This document shows, one piece after another, positions 36,522-44,108 of a stretch of 64,000 nt of DNA. Both the position numbers and the translations under genes were made by a program. Position 1 is the first letter of the stretch. Each line of letters begins with the position of its first letter. Below the pieces are notes generated by a model that was given only the letters and a program-made list of their open reading frames with translations, had not been told where the DNA came from and did not search any database. Source of the stretch: Paenibacillus albus (GTDB lineage Bacteria; Bacillota; Bacilli; Paenibacillales; Paenibacillaceae); NCBI RefSeq assembly GCF_003952225.1, contig NZ_CP034437.1, positions 2,122,501 to 2,186,500 of the forward strand. The letters run 5' to 3'.

Positions 36522-36731
36522 TATGAAATTCTCCCCTTCGTTGGGATTGCATTTTTTTCGGACATGAACATGCTACTATATCAAAAGAATAACGGTCGTC
36601 CACAGCGATGTCAACGTTTTCATTTCCAGTAATTAGAACAATATGGAAAGCTTAGCTCTTTAATTGTTCCATCCGTGCAATCTGTGTGCTAAGGTTGCTT
36701 TTAGATTAGGTAGGGAAGGTGACAAGCGCAA

Positions 36732-37961
36732 ATGGCAACAGCTTCAGTCCGATCTGCGGCGGTGCAGACCGGTACAATTTATGCAATTCTATTCGCAATC
36801 AGCTCGGTGCACTTAATGAACGATACGATGCAGGCGGTCGTCGCTGCATTATTTCCTATTTTACAGAAATCATTGTCGTTATCGTATGGGCAAATCGGTT
36901 GGATCGCATTTACGCTTAATATGACGTCTTCGGTGATGCAGCCGCTGGTAGGCTACTTCTCAGATAAGAAACCGGCGCCGTGGATGCTGCCTGTCGGGAT
37001 GGGGCTTAGCTTAATCGGAATGGCGGGACTTGCATATGCGCCTGGCTTCTTGCTCGTGCTGCTGGCGGTCGTATTCGTCGGCCTAGGTTCGGCGATCTTT
37101 CATCCCGAGGGCTCACGTGTCGTTTACTTCGCAGCAGGCGGCCGCCGAGGCTTAGCACAGTCTATCTATCAAGTTGGCGGCAATGTAGGCAGCGCGCTGG
37201 CGCCGCTGATGACGATCTTCATCTTCGTCCCGCTCGGTCAGCCGGGGGCGATCTGGGGTACGCTGCTTGCGGCTAGTGCGATTGTTATTCTGCTTCGCGT
37301 TGTGCCATGGTATCGGGAGCAGCTGGAGCAGCATGGCAAGCCTGTGAAACGGGCTGCGGCGAAAGCGAGCGGCTCTGTTGCTGTAAGGCAGCTCAGCCGC
37401 TCCACCGTAACGATGGCTCTCGGCATACTCATTCTGCTCGTTTTCGCAAGATCGTGGTATATGAGCGGCATCTCGACATTCTATCAATTCTTTGCTGAAA
37501 ATAAATACAACTTGTCTGTCCAGGAAGCGCAGGTTCCTATCTTCCTATTCTTGGCAGCAGGCGTGCTCGGCACCTTCTTCGGCGGGGTAATGGCAGACCG
37601 AATCGGACGCAAGCGGATGATTGTGCTGTCCATGGCATTCGCTTCGCCGTTCGCAATCATCCTTCCGCATCTTCCGCTGGGGTGGATATACCCGATTGCG
37701 TTTATCCTCGGCTTCATCATGCTGTCCGGCTATTCGGTAAGCGTCGTGTACTCGCAGGAGCTCCTTCCGGGCAAAGTTGGCATGGCCTCGGGACTCATCA
37801 CGGGCCTTGCCTTCGGCATGGGCGCTCTCGGCGCAGTCGTGCTTGGCAAGCTCGCGGAGGAATGGGGACTCGACCGAATGATGACGACGTCCAGCTTCCT
37901 GCCGCTTATCGGCTTGCTGGCAATTCTCCTGCCGCCAGATCGCAGGGAAGAAGCGGCATGA
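36732..37961 (+). CDS. MFS exporter of the fosmidomycin-resistance (Fsr) family
   Basis: A 409-residue, twelve-helix membrane protein. Family-specific stretches include SSVHLMNDTMQAVVAALFPILQ at the start, FHPEGSRVVYFAAGGRRGLAQSIYQVGGN (the Fsr hallmark) and GGVMADRIGRKRMI in the second half. It should export small drugs or metabolites with proton exchange. GGAAGGTG lies about 9 bases before the ATG. Divergent from the orphan efflux adaptor gene; monocistronic with a terminator 28 bases downstream. Confidence 0.92.
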   Translation: MATASVRSAAVQTGTIYAILFAISSVHLMNDTMQAVVAALFPILQKSLSLSYGQIGWIAFTLNMTSSVMQPLVGYFSDKKPAPWMLPVGMGLSLIGMAGLAYAPGFLLVLLAVVFVGLGSAIFHPEGSRVVYFAAGGRRGLAQSIYQVGGNVGSALAPLMTIFIFVPLGQPGAIWGTLLAASAIVILLRVVPWYREQLEQHGKPVKRAAAKASGSVAVRQLSRSTVTMALGILILLVFARSWYMSGISTFYQFFAENKYNLSVQEAQVPIFLFLAAGVLGTFFGGVMADRIGRKRMIVLSMAFASPFAIILPHLPLGWIYPIAFILGFIMLSGYSVSVVYSQELLPGKVGMASGLITGLAFGMGALGAVVLGKLAEEWGLDRMMTTSSFLPLIGLLAILLPPDRREEAA

Positions 37962-37988
37962 GTGTTGGAGAGTAGTGGACAGTCTTGC

Positions 37989-38011
37989 AAAAGCAGGGGC
38001 TTGTGCCGCTG
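37989..38011 (+). terminator. Intrinsic terminator of the Fsr gene
   Basis: AAAGCAG pairs with CTGCTTT with further G/C pairs inside, followed by a run of nine Ts in all. Confidence 0.85.
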
Positions 38012-38043
38012 CTTTTTTTTTATGTGGATGGCGGCTTGGGGGC

Positions 38044-38354
38044 TGAGAGAACCAATACGTGCTCTCGGCAGAGGAAACAGCAGGTTAGTTGGGTTGAGAG
38101 AACGTATGGGTTCTCGCAGAGTGTGGGCGGGGGCGAGGCACATCATGCGTGCCTGCGATTCACTGCTGAGAGAGGGAAAACCCTCTCTCAGCAGTGAAAA
38201 TCTCCAAAAACCTGCGTGAGAGCGGGAAAACCCTCTCTCAGAGGGAGTAAACACATGAAACCCTCCCAAAACCTGCACGAGAGAGGGAAAACCCTCTCTC
38301 AGCAACGAAAATCTCCAAAAACCAGCGCGAGAGCGGAAAAACCCTCTCTCACGC
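38044..38354. repeat. Array of six related palindromic repeats
   Basis: Units begin at 38044, 38095, 38167, 38217, 38278 and 38328, spaced 51, 72, 50, 61 and 50 bases. The core is GAGAGAGGG-AAAA-CCCTCTCTC, with one strand also repeating the linker (ATCTCCAAAAACC-GCG). The third unit is a perfect hairpin with 16-bp arms (CACTGCTGAGAGAGGG and its complement). The first two units are diverged (GAGAGAAC...GTTCTC). Some positions differ in a way that keeps or nearly keeps the stem. The surrounding stretch 38012-38468 contains no gene I can support. Confidence 0.85.
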
Positions 38355-38468
38355 AGCGCCCTCCCTCAGCCCGCTACTAAATAAACTTGAACAGAACCGC
38401 TCCGATCGCGTAAGCTATAAGGGACAGCTAACGAGCTGATCGCCGATTTAGAGGAGCGTGCATAGGGC

Positions 38469-38714
38469 ATGGCGAAGAGTGCGGCAAGGAAACGATTAGA
38501 TAAGAAGCTAAGGCAGGGTGGAATCGACCCGAGGATGCAGCGAGGAAGCTGGAACGGTGTGAAGCCGGTAACTCAGATTAAACCAGACAAACGCAGCAAA
38601 TACCTCATTCCGAAGAATGACGATGATCGAGGCTTTAAGCGACCGCAAAGTGGCTTAAAGCTTGGATCATCGTCATTCTTTTTTTGCGGGGATCTACTTA
38701 TTTCACTTCAATAA
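38469..38714 (+). CDS. Small basic protein of unknown function
   Basis: An 81-residue soluble protein, very basic at the start (MAKSAARKRLDKKLRQGG) with SWNGVKPVTQIKPDKRSKY in the middle. I do not recognise the family. The ATG has AGGAG about 13 bases upstream, which is long. The last 30 codons run through a perfect 16-bp-arm terminator hairpin, so the C-terminal residues (GLKLGSSSFFFCGDLLISL) are encoded by the terminator and are probably not under selection. An original stop codon before the hairpin may have been lost. Confidence 0.6.
   Translation: MAKSAARKRLDKKLRQGGIDPRMQRGSWNGVKPVTQIKPDKRSKYLIPKNDDDRGFKRPQSGLKLGSSSFFFCGDLLISLQ
38613..38685. terminator. Strong terminator overlapping the small gene's 3' end
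   Basis: AAGAATGACGATGATC (38613-38628) and GATCATCGTCATTCTT (38665-38680) pair perfectly, with an inner GCTTTAAG/CTTAAAGC stem, followed by seven Ts. It also ends 13 bases before the stop of the convergent gene, so it may serve both. Confidence 0.9.
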
Positions 38715-39216
38715 CAAACACAACGGAGCTGTCACCCTTGGAATATTTCCCGTCCTCTGTCTTCCAATATGCCGATACGCCGTAATGATACACGCCAGCA
38801 GATGAAGGTGCTTTGAATACGCCATCCACCAGTGTGACCGTTTCATACGTATTGTCGTCGAGAAATTTCTGCGCGATCAACTCCGAAGGAACTGGCACAT
38901 CTTCAAGACGGATGTGAATGTTTGCACCGGCTTCCACGGAAGTTGGCTCAATTCCACGCGTCATCATTTTGCCCCAAGCATAGTCGGCGCAGCCCCGATT
39001 GCCCCAGCAGTACGTACTCTGGGTAACAGGAATCTCCGAATCTTCCGTATCCCCGGCTGTAACATGGAATTCAGGCAGCGTATCTTGCGAAAGCTCACGG
39101 ACCTTCGAGGATACCTGCCCCTTCCATTCCTTCGTGTTAGGCAAGCTCAAGACCCACGCAAGTGAGCCTGCAAAGACCAGAATAAGCAGTATCCATCGCC
39201 ATTGCAGCTTTTTCAT
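38698..39216 (-). CDS. Membrane-anchored extracytoplasmic protein, unknown function
   Basis: 172 residues with one N-terminal membrane helix (WILLILVFAGSLAWVLSL) and an outside domain. A cysteine-containing motif, STYCWGNRGCADYAWG, is the most striking feature and looks like a disulfide or ligand site. The C-terminal half is beta-rich (VFKAPSSAGVYHYGVSAYWK ... SSVVFVIEVK) in the manner of Ig-like domains. GGGGGA lies 7 bases before the ATG. I cannot name the family. Confidence 0.75.
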   Translation of the reverse strand: MKKLQWRWILLILVFAGSLAWVLSLPNTKEWKGQVSSKVRELSQDTLPEFHVTAGDTEDSEIPVTQSTYCWGNRGCADYAWGKMMTRGIEPTSVEAGANIHIRLEDVPVPSELIAQKFLDDNTYETVTLVDGVFKAPSSAGVYHYGVSAYWKTEDGKYSKGDSSVVFVIEVK

Positions 39217-39343
39217 GGCTGAGTCCCCCTCTATTTACACTATAGACGAGCATGAAAGGGGAAAAGTTACAGTTTCTAAGCCAAGAACAAACGCTGAACT
39301 TCTAATGGAAAGCTGAGCCCATCCTTTCTCAAACAATCCTAGC

Positions 39344-39372
39344 TTGATAAAAACCAAACGAAATTATATAAT
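39344..39372 (+). promoter_or_regulatory. SigA promoter of the DUF2087 gene
   Basis: TTGATA (39344-39349), a 17-bp spacer and a perfect TATAAT (39367-39372), 40 bases before the start codon. Confidence 0.8.
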
Positions 39373-39412
39373 ATCTATAAATAAACCAAACTATAAACGG
39401 AGTTGTTAGAAA

Positions 39413-40177
39413 ATGAACGTATCGGAATCATTCTATAACGCATCATCCACAGAGCTTAAGCAAGGCTACGCTTATCATGCGGATACGGAGAGCTACTATT
39501 GCCTCGTGTGCGGCGAGCAGTTCGAAGAAGGAATCGTTTATCAGGTCGATTCACGTTTCATGGAAGCCCACAAAGCGGTTGCCGTGCATATAACGAAGCA
39601 GCATGGGTCCATGCTAGAATATTTGCTTGCGCTAGACAAGAAGCTTACGGGTCTAACTGATTTGCAGAAAGAGCTAATCGGCGCATTCGCATCAGGCATG
39701 TCCGATGCCGACACGGTTAAGATGACGGGCGGGGGCAGCGCCTCGACGATTCGGAATCACCGGTTCGCGCTCAAGGAGAAAGCGAAGCAAGCGAAGCTGT
39801 TTCTCGCCATTATGGAGCTGATGGACGGAGGGCTGGCTAATGGGCAGAAATTTGTCCCCGTCCACCGCAGCGCGCCGCTCGTAGACGAACGGTATGCACT
39901 CACCCGCGACGAGTACAGCGCATTGCTCGCTAAGTATTTGCCGCAGGGCTTAGCTGGTCCACTGACCGGGCTTCCACGCAAAGAGAAACGGAAAGCTGCG
40001 CTGCTCCGCCATATCGCTACGGCGTTCAAGAAAGGCCGCAAATATAAGGAGACCGAGGTCAATGAACTGCTCAAAAGGTTTATGCCGGAGGAATATGTGA
40101 CGCTGAGACGCTATTTGGTCGACTACGAGTTTCTCGCTCGAGAGAGCGATGGCAGCACGTATTGGCTGAACGTTTAG
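39413..40177 (+). CDS. DUF2087 domain protein with N-terminal zinc-finger-like segment
   Basis: A 254-residue soluble protein. The N terminus has YYCLVCGEQF followed by HKAVAVHITKQH, a Cys2-His2/3 pattern that could bind zinc. The middle contains a LuxR-like helix-turn-helix (LTDLQKELIGAFASGMSDADTVKMTGGGSASTIRNHRFALKEK). The C terminus is DUF2087 (GPLTGLPRKEKRKAALLRHIATAFKKGRKYKETEVNELLKRF ... LRRYLVDYEFLARESDGSTYW). The combination suggests a transcription regulator. GGAG lies 10 bases before the ATG. It is followed by a GIY-YIG-like gene. Confidence 0.88.
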   Translation: MNVSESFYNASSTELKQGYAYHADTESYYCLVCGEQFEEGIVYQVDSRFMEAHKAVAVHITKQHGSMLEYLLALDKKLTGLTDLQKELIGAFASGMSDADTVKMTGGGSASTIRNHRFALKEKAKQAKLFLAIMELMDGGLANGQKFVPVHRSAPLVDERYALTRDEYSALLAKYLPQGLAGPLTGLPRKEKRKAALLRHIATAFKKGRKYKETEVNELLKRFMPEEYVTLRRYLVDYEFLARESDGSTYWLNV

Positions 40178-40245
40178 CAGACTGTATACGGGCAGGGCAA
40201 GTTAGCTTTTATCTATTACGAAATAACGTAGGAGGATTTCACATA

Positions 40246-40674
40246 ATGACAGTAAACAGACGCAAGGAACTGCAGAACGAATATGGCATGAAACAACGCG
40301 CAATGGGCGTGTATCAAATTGTAAATGACCGTAACGGTAAGCGCTATGTCGCAGCTTCCTCGACGATTGAATCGGCATGGCAGCGCGAGAAGTTCACGCT
40401 CGACATGGGCGGTCATATCAACAGTGAGCTCCAGCAGGAGTACAAAGAGCAAGCTGGCGCCGATTTTCGCTTCGAGGAGCTGGAACGGCTCAAGCTTGGC
40501 GAAGAAGTTCGCAATGATTACAAGGACACGCTCATTCCAGGCACGAATGCGCTCAATCGCTCCGTCGTCCAGTCCTACCGGGATTCGCTGAAGAAGCTGG
40601 AGCAGAAATGGCTTCAGGAGCTTCAGCCGTACATTCCGAATGGCTATAATAAGCCGCCCAAAATCGATCAATAA
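40246..40674 (+). CDS. GIY-YIG nuclease-like protein
   Basis: 142 residues. GVYQIVNDRNGKRYVAAS resembles the two motifs of the GIY-YIG core but with YVA in place of YIG, and LNSEL/W..E segments follow; a basic and aromatic C terminus ends the protein. The altered second motif leaves nuclease activity doubtful. AGGAGG lies 10 bases before the ATG at 40246; the frame extends upstream without a binding site into the preceding gene. It lies 68 bases behind the DUF2087 gene with no terminator between them, so it is probably in the same transcript. Confidence 0.75.
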   Translation: MTVNRRKELQNEYGMKQRAMGVYQIVNDRNGKRYVAASSTIESAWQREKFTLDMGGHINSELQQEYKEQAGADFRFEELERLKLGEEVRNDYKDTLIPGTNALNRSVVQSYRDSLKKLEQKWLQELQPYIPNGYNKPPKIDQ

Positions 40675-40689
40675 AGGGGTTTGACAATT

Positions 40690-41907
40690 GTGTTCCGCAA
40701 TCGTTTTTTTCAAACGGTATTAATGTCTAATATTTTGCTGCAAATCGGGATATGGGTCCGCAACTTCAGCATCCTGCTGTATGTGACGGATAAGACGAAC
40801 AATGATCCGATTGCCGTATCGCTCATCTCGGTGGCGGAGTTCTCGCCGATCTTCCTGTTTGCCTTTATCGGCGGCACATTCGCTGACCGCTGGCGCCCGC
40901 GCAGAACGATGATTTGGTGCGACTTCTTGTCAGCTGCGGCCGTCGGCGTCGTTCTGCTTGCACTGGTCTACGAATCATGGGCAGCCGTCTATTTTGCCAC
41001 ATTCTTGTCGGCAACGCTCTCCCAATTCTCCGCTCCATCCTCCATGAAGCTGTTCAAAAGGTATGTGCCGCAGGAGCAGCTTCAGAGCGCGATGGGGATA
41101 TTCCAGACGCTGATGGCGCTGTTCATGATTGCCGGCCCATCCATTGGCACGATCGTATTCCAGAACTTCGGCATACACGTCTCGATTGCCGTTATGGGCG
41201 TCGCCAGTTTATTGTCCGCTCTCGTCCTCATTCGCATTCCGCGTGATGAAGCTGTAACGCCTTCAGCCGATGCGAAGCAGACGACAGTGCTCACTGAGAT
41301 GATGGCAGGCCTTCGCTACGTATGGAAAAGCAGAGTTCTTCGCACGATGTGCATCACGTTCCTGCTTGCCGGATTATCCGGGGGGATCGGCCAAACGATG
41401 GGGATCTTCGTCGTAACGGAGAGGCTCGGTCAGCCAAAAGAGTTCTTGCAATATGTGCTCATGATCAGCGGAATCGGCATGCTCATCGGCGGTGCCGGCG
41501 TTGCGGTGCTGTCGAAGAAGATGGCTCCAGTCAAAATGCTCGCACTCGCGTTAGCAGTCTGTACAGTCGGCACAATCGGCGTAGGGTATTCCACGAACGT
41601 TCCGGTTACGCTCACGCTGCAGCTGTTCATGGGTATGATTTTCCCAATGATTCATATCTCGATTAATACCATTATGCTGAAGTCATCCGAGGCGGCGTTC
41701 ATTGGGCGCGTCAGCGGTATCATGGGGCCGATGTACATGGGCGCGATGGTGCTGATGATGGCAGTCGCCGGTCCGCTCAAGACCGTAATGCCGCTCACCG
41801 TTATCTACACGATCTCCGCTGTATTCATGCTGGCGGGTACAATTTCGCTCCTGCCGCTCTTCAAGCAGCAACCGTCAGAGAGGCCGGACACGAGCCTATC
41901 TGCGTAA
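40690..41907 (+). CDS. MFS transporter
   Basis: A twelve-helix membrane protein of about 405 residues of the MFS_3 (enterobactin/macrolide exporter-like) type. The loop 2-3 motif is FADRWRPRRTMIWCDF. Relatives export drugs or siderophores. I prefer GTG 40690 (10 bases after AAGGGG) to TTG 40681, which is too close to the binding site. It starts 15 bases after the GIY-YIG-like gene and may be its last operon member. Confidence 0.88.
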   Translation: MFRNRFFQTVLMSNILLQIGIWVRNFSILLYVTDKTNNDPIAVSLISVAEFSPIFLFAFIGGTFADRWRPRRTMIWCDFLSAAAVGVVLLALVYESWAAVYFATFLSATLSQFSAPSSMKLFKRYVPQEQLQSAMGIFQTLMALFMIAGPSIGTIVFQNFGIHVSIAVMGVASLLSALVLIRIPRDEAVTPSADAKQTTVLTEMMAGLRYVWKSRVLRTMCITFLLAGLSGGIGQTMGIFVVTERLGQPKEFLQYVLMISGIGMLIGGAGVAVLSKKMAPVKMLALALAVCTVGTIGVGYSTNVPVTLTLQLFMGMIFPMIHISINTIMLKSSEAAFIGRVSGIMGPMYMGAMVLMMAVAGPLKTVMPLTVIYTISAVFMLAGTISLLPLFKQQPSERPDTSLSA

Positions 41908-41920
41908 TATTTCCAAAAAT

Positions 41921-41954
41921 ACCTGTTGACACCTTAAGGGTCAGCAGGTAATAT
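41921..41954 (+). promoter_or_regulatory. Candidate promoter within a long inverted repeat, organosulfur operon leader
   Basis: TTGACA (41926-41931), a 17-bp spacer and TAATAT (41949-41954). ACCTGTTGAC (41921-41930) pairs with GTCAGCAGGT (41940-41949) with one mismatch, so the hairpin or operator covers the promoter. A second TATAAT lies at 41984-41989 inside CGATAGGAATATAATAAAA, which resembles sulfur-responsive (CymR-type) sites. Confidence 0.5.
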
Positions 41955-42014
41955 CATGTTAAATCATAGTAAGTCGATAGGAATATAATAAAATAATCCA
42001 CCGGATAGCCGGAG

Positions 42015-42056
42015 AGAGACTCGTTCATCTTGAGATGAATGTGTCTCTTTTTTTTT
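42015..42056 (+). terminator. Leader terminator before the organosulfur operon
   Basis: AGAGAC-TCG-TTCATC pairs with GATGAA-TGT-GTCTCT and is followed by nine Ts. It lies 60 bases downstream of the likely promoter and 35 bases before the first gene, so it is either an attenuator or the end of the upstream MFS transcript. Confidence 0.85.
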
Positions 42057-42090
42057 CCTTACGACCTAAATTCCGATGGAGGTCATGCTC

Positions 42091-43157
42091 ATGCTTATGA
42101 AAACTTATTTTACGAAAAATCGGCTTTATCTGCTTTCGCCCTCATTATCGCTTCATCCCTGGTTCTATCGGGGTGCGGGGCAAAGACGGCGTCGACGACG
42201 GCATCGGCGAAAGGCAGTGAGGACGCTCTTGAAGTAAAGGAGCTGCGTTATCAAGGCTCTGTAGGTGCGGTGCTATTCCCTGAGCTGGCCGAGGATCTCG
42301 GTTATCTCGCGCCGCTGAAGCTGAAATTTATCGGCAATACGATTAGCGGACCGCAGGATATTCAGTCCGTCGTGACGGGCGATATTGATTTTGGCGGGGC
42401 GTTCAACGGTGCAATTGTGAAGCTGCTGGCGGCGAAGGCGCCGATCAAGTCCGTCATCTCCTACTACGGCGTGGACGATCAGACCTGGACGGGATATTAC
42501 GTGCTTGACGGCAGTCCCATTAAGTCGGCGAAGGACCTGATCGGGAAGAAAATCGCGGTTAATACGCTCGGCGCCCATCATGAATTCGTTATCAAGGAGT
42601 ACCTGCACCGTGCAGGGCTAACGAAGGATGAGATCGACCAAGTAACACTCGTCGTTGTGCCTCCGGTGACCTCAGAGCAGACGCTTAGAGCGAAGCAGAT
42701 CGACGTCGCGGCGCTCGGAGGCATCCTTCGGGATAAAGCAGAGGAACGAGGCGGAATTCACCCGCTATTCAAGGATAAAGATCTGTTCGGCACGTTCAGC
42801 GCAGGAAGCTATGTCCTGACGAACAAGTTCATCAAGAACAATCCGAATGCAACTCGCAAATTCGTTGAAGCGACGGCCAAAGCCATTGAGTGGGCGCGAA
42901 CGACGCCAAGGGAAGAGGTAGTAGCGAGGTTCGAGCAGATTATCGAGAAGCGAGGACGCAAGGAGGATGCAGGCGCGATCAAGTTCTGGAAGAGCACAGG
43001 CGTGGCGGGCAAGGGCGGACTCATCGCAGATAAGGAGTTTCAGACTTGGATCGACTGGCTCGTGAAGGAAGGCAACCTGAAGGAAGGCGAGCTGCAGGCG
43101 AAGGACCTGTACACCAATGAGTTCAACCCTTACAAGGACGAAGCAAATTCGAAATAG
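42091..43157 (+). CDS. Sulfonate/taurine-type ABC substrate-binding lipoprotein (signal peptide frameshifted)
   Basis: The mature protein is intact: lipobox SSLVLSGCG, then a NMT1/SsuA-like fold (VKELRYQGSVGAVLFPELAEDLGYL, GDIDFGGAFNGAIVKLLAAKAPIKSV, IGKKIAVNTLGAHHEFVIKEYL). The lipobox frame has no usable start: upstream it runs into the terminator. The ATG at 42091, with GGAGGT 7 bases before it, is in another frame and would join correctly (MLMKTYFTKK then SALSAFALIIASS) if the five-A run at 42115-42119 had six As. So the gene is broken by one missing base, or the base is lost in the assembly. It opens a five-gene operon. Confidence 0.8.
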
Positions 43158-43184
43158 CGTAGCGAGAGGGAGAGGTGAACTGCG

Positions 43185-44108
43185 ATGACGACCAAGGCAA
43201 CAGAGCAGGTAGAAGCGGCAGTGGCGACAGAGTTGACGGCGAAAATCAGTCTGCAGCATGTTCGTAAATCTTTTCGCATTCAGCGGAACTTGAACCATCT
43301 CAAAGAAGAGTTGCAGCCGGTATCGGCGCTGCAAGATATTAATTTGGACGTGAGACCAGGGGAATTTATGGTCATCGTTGGCCCGAGCGGCTGCGGGAAG
43401 TCGACGCTGCTCGATCTGCTGGCAGGACTCACGAAACCAAACAGCGGACAGATTCTCATTGACGGCAAGCCGATCACTGGACCCAATCTCGATCGGGGCA
43501 TCGTGTTCCAGCAATATGCGCTGTTTCCGTGGAAGACGGCGCTTGCGAACGTAGAGTTCGGCCTCGAAGCGAAGGGAATTGCTCGTAAGAAGCGAGGCGA
43601 GATCGCCCGCAAATATATCCAGCTTGTCGGCCTCGCGGGCTTCGAGCACCGTTACCCGCATGAATTGTCCGGCGGCATGAAGCAGCGTATCGCCATTGCG
43701 CGCAGTCTCGCATACGATCCCGAAGTTCTCCTCATGGATGAGCCGTTCGCAGCGCTTGATGCACAGACGAGGGAGACGCTGCAAACGGAGCTGCTGCGCA
43801 TTTGGGAAGCGACGAAGAAGACTATTATTTTCATCACGCACGGAATTGAAGAGGCGGTCTATCTGGGCCAGCGAGTTGCGGTCATGACGTCGAGACCGGG
43901 GCGTATTAAAGAAATTATTGAGGTGCCATTCGAGTCCAGAACGACGGAAGAGGATTTGCGGTCGAATCCCGAGTTCGTGCGGATTCGGCATCAAATTTGG
44001 GATTTGCTGAAAGACGAGGTATCTCGGGCGCAGGAGCAGGAGAAGAACAAGAGCCTGACCGCGGCAAGCAAGAAAACAGCAGGCAAAGGAGCGGGTGTTG
44101 ATGGCTAA
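43185..44108 (+). CDS. Sulfonate/taurine-type ABC transporter ATP-binding protein (SsuB/TauB-like)
   Basis: A 307-residue ATPase with Walker A GPSGCGKST, Q-loop VFQQYALFPW, signature LSGGMKQRIAIARSLA, Walker B VLLMDEPFAALD and H-loop FITHGIEEAVYLG, all typical of the nitrate/sulfonate/taurine group. An N-terminal extension of about 20 residues and a basic C-terminal tail (KNKSLTAASKKTAGKG) are longer than usual. GAGAGGTG precedes the ATG. The following permease gene overlaps its end by 8 bases. Confidence 0.92.
   Translation: MTTKATEQVEAAVATELTAKISLQHVRKSFRIQRNLNHLKEELQPVSALQDINLDVRPGEFMVIVGPSGCGKSTLLDLLAGLTKPNSGQILIDGKPITGPNLDRGIVFQQYALFPWKTALANVEFGLEAKGIARKKRGEIARKYIQLVGLAGFEHRYPHELSGGMKQRIAIARSLAYDPEVLLMDEPFAALDAQTRETLQTELLRIWEATKKTIIFITHGIEEAVYLGQRVAVMTSRPGRIKEIIEVPFESRTTEEDLRSNPEFVRIRHQIWDLLKDEVSRAQEQEKNKSLTAASKKTAGKGAGVDG

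Noticed and set aside
37730..38305. A minus-strand frame reading LREGFPSL-type peptide repeats through the palindrome array
   Set aside because: The peptide repeat only reflects the DNA repeat; unit lengths of 50, 61 and 72 change frame, and it runs into the 3' end of the Fsr gene.
38044..38354. CRISPR array
   Set aside because: Repeats are palindromes at uneven spacing, the intervening sequence is also repeated, and no cas gene is nearby.
42039..42092. ATG at 42039 as start of the sulfonate-binding protein
   Set aside because: It lies inside the terminator stem and T run, has no ribosome binding site, and would encode a non-signal N terminus (MCLFFFPYDLNSD).
42765..43994. A 409-codon minus-strand frame opposite the sulfonate transporter genes
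   Set aside because: It spans two real plus-strand genes and their gap, has no binding site and no domain.
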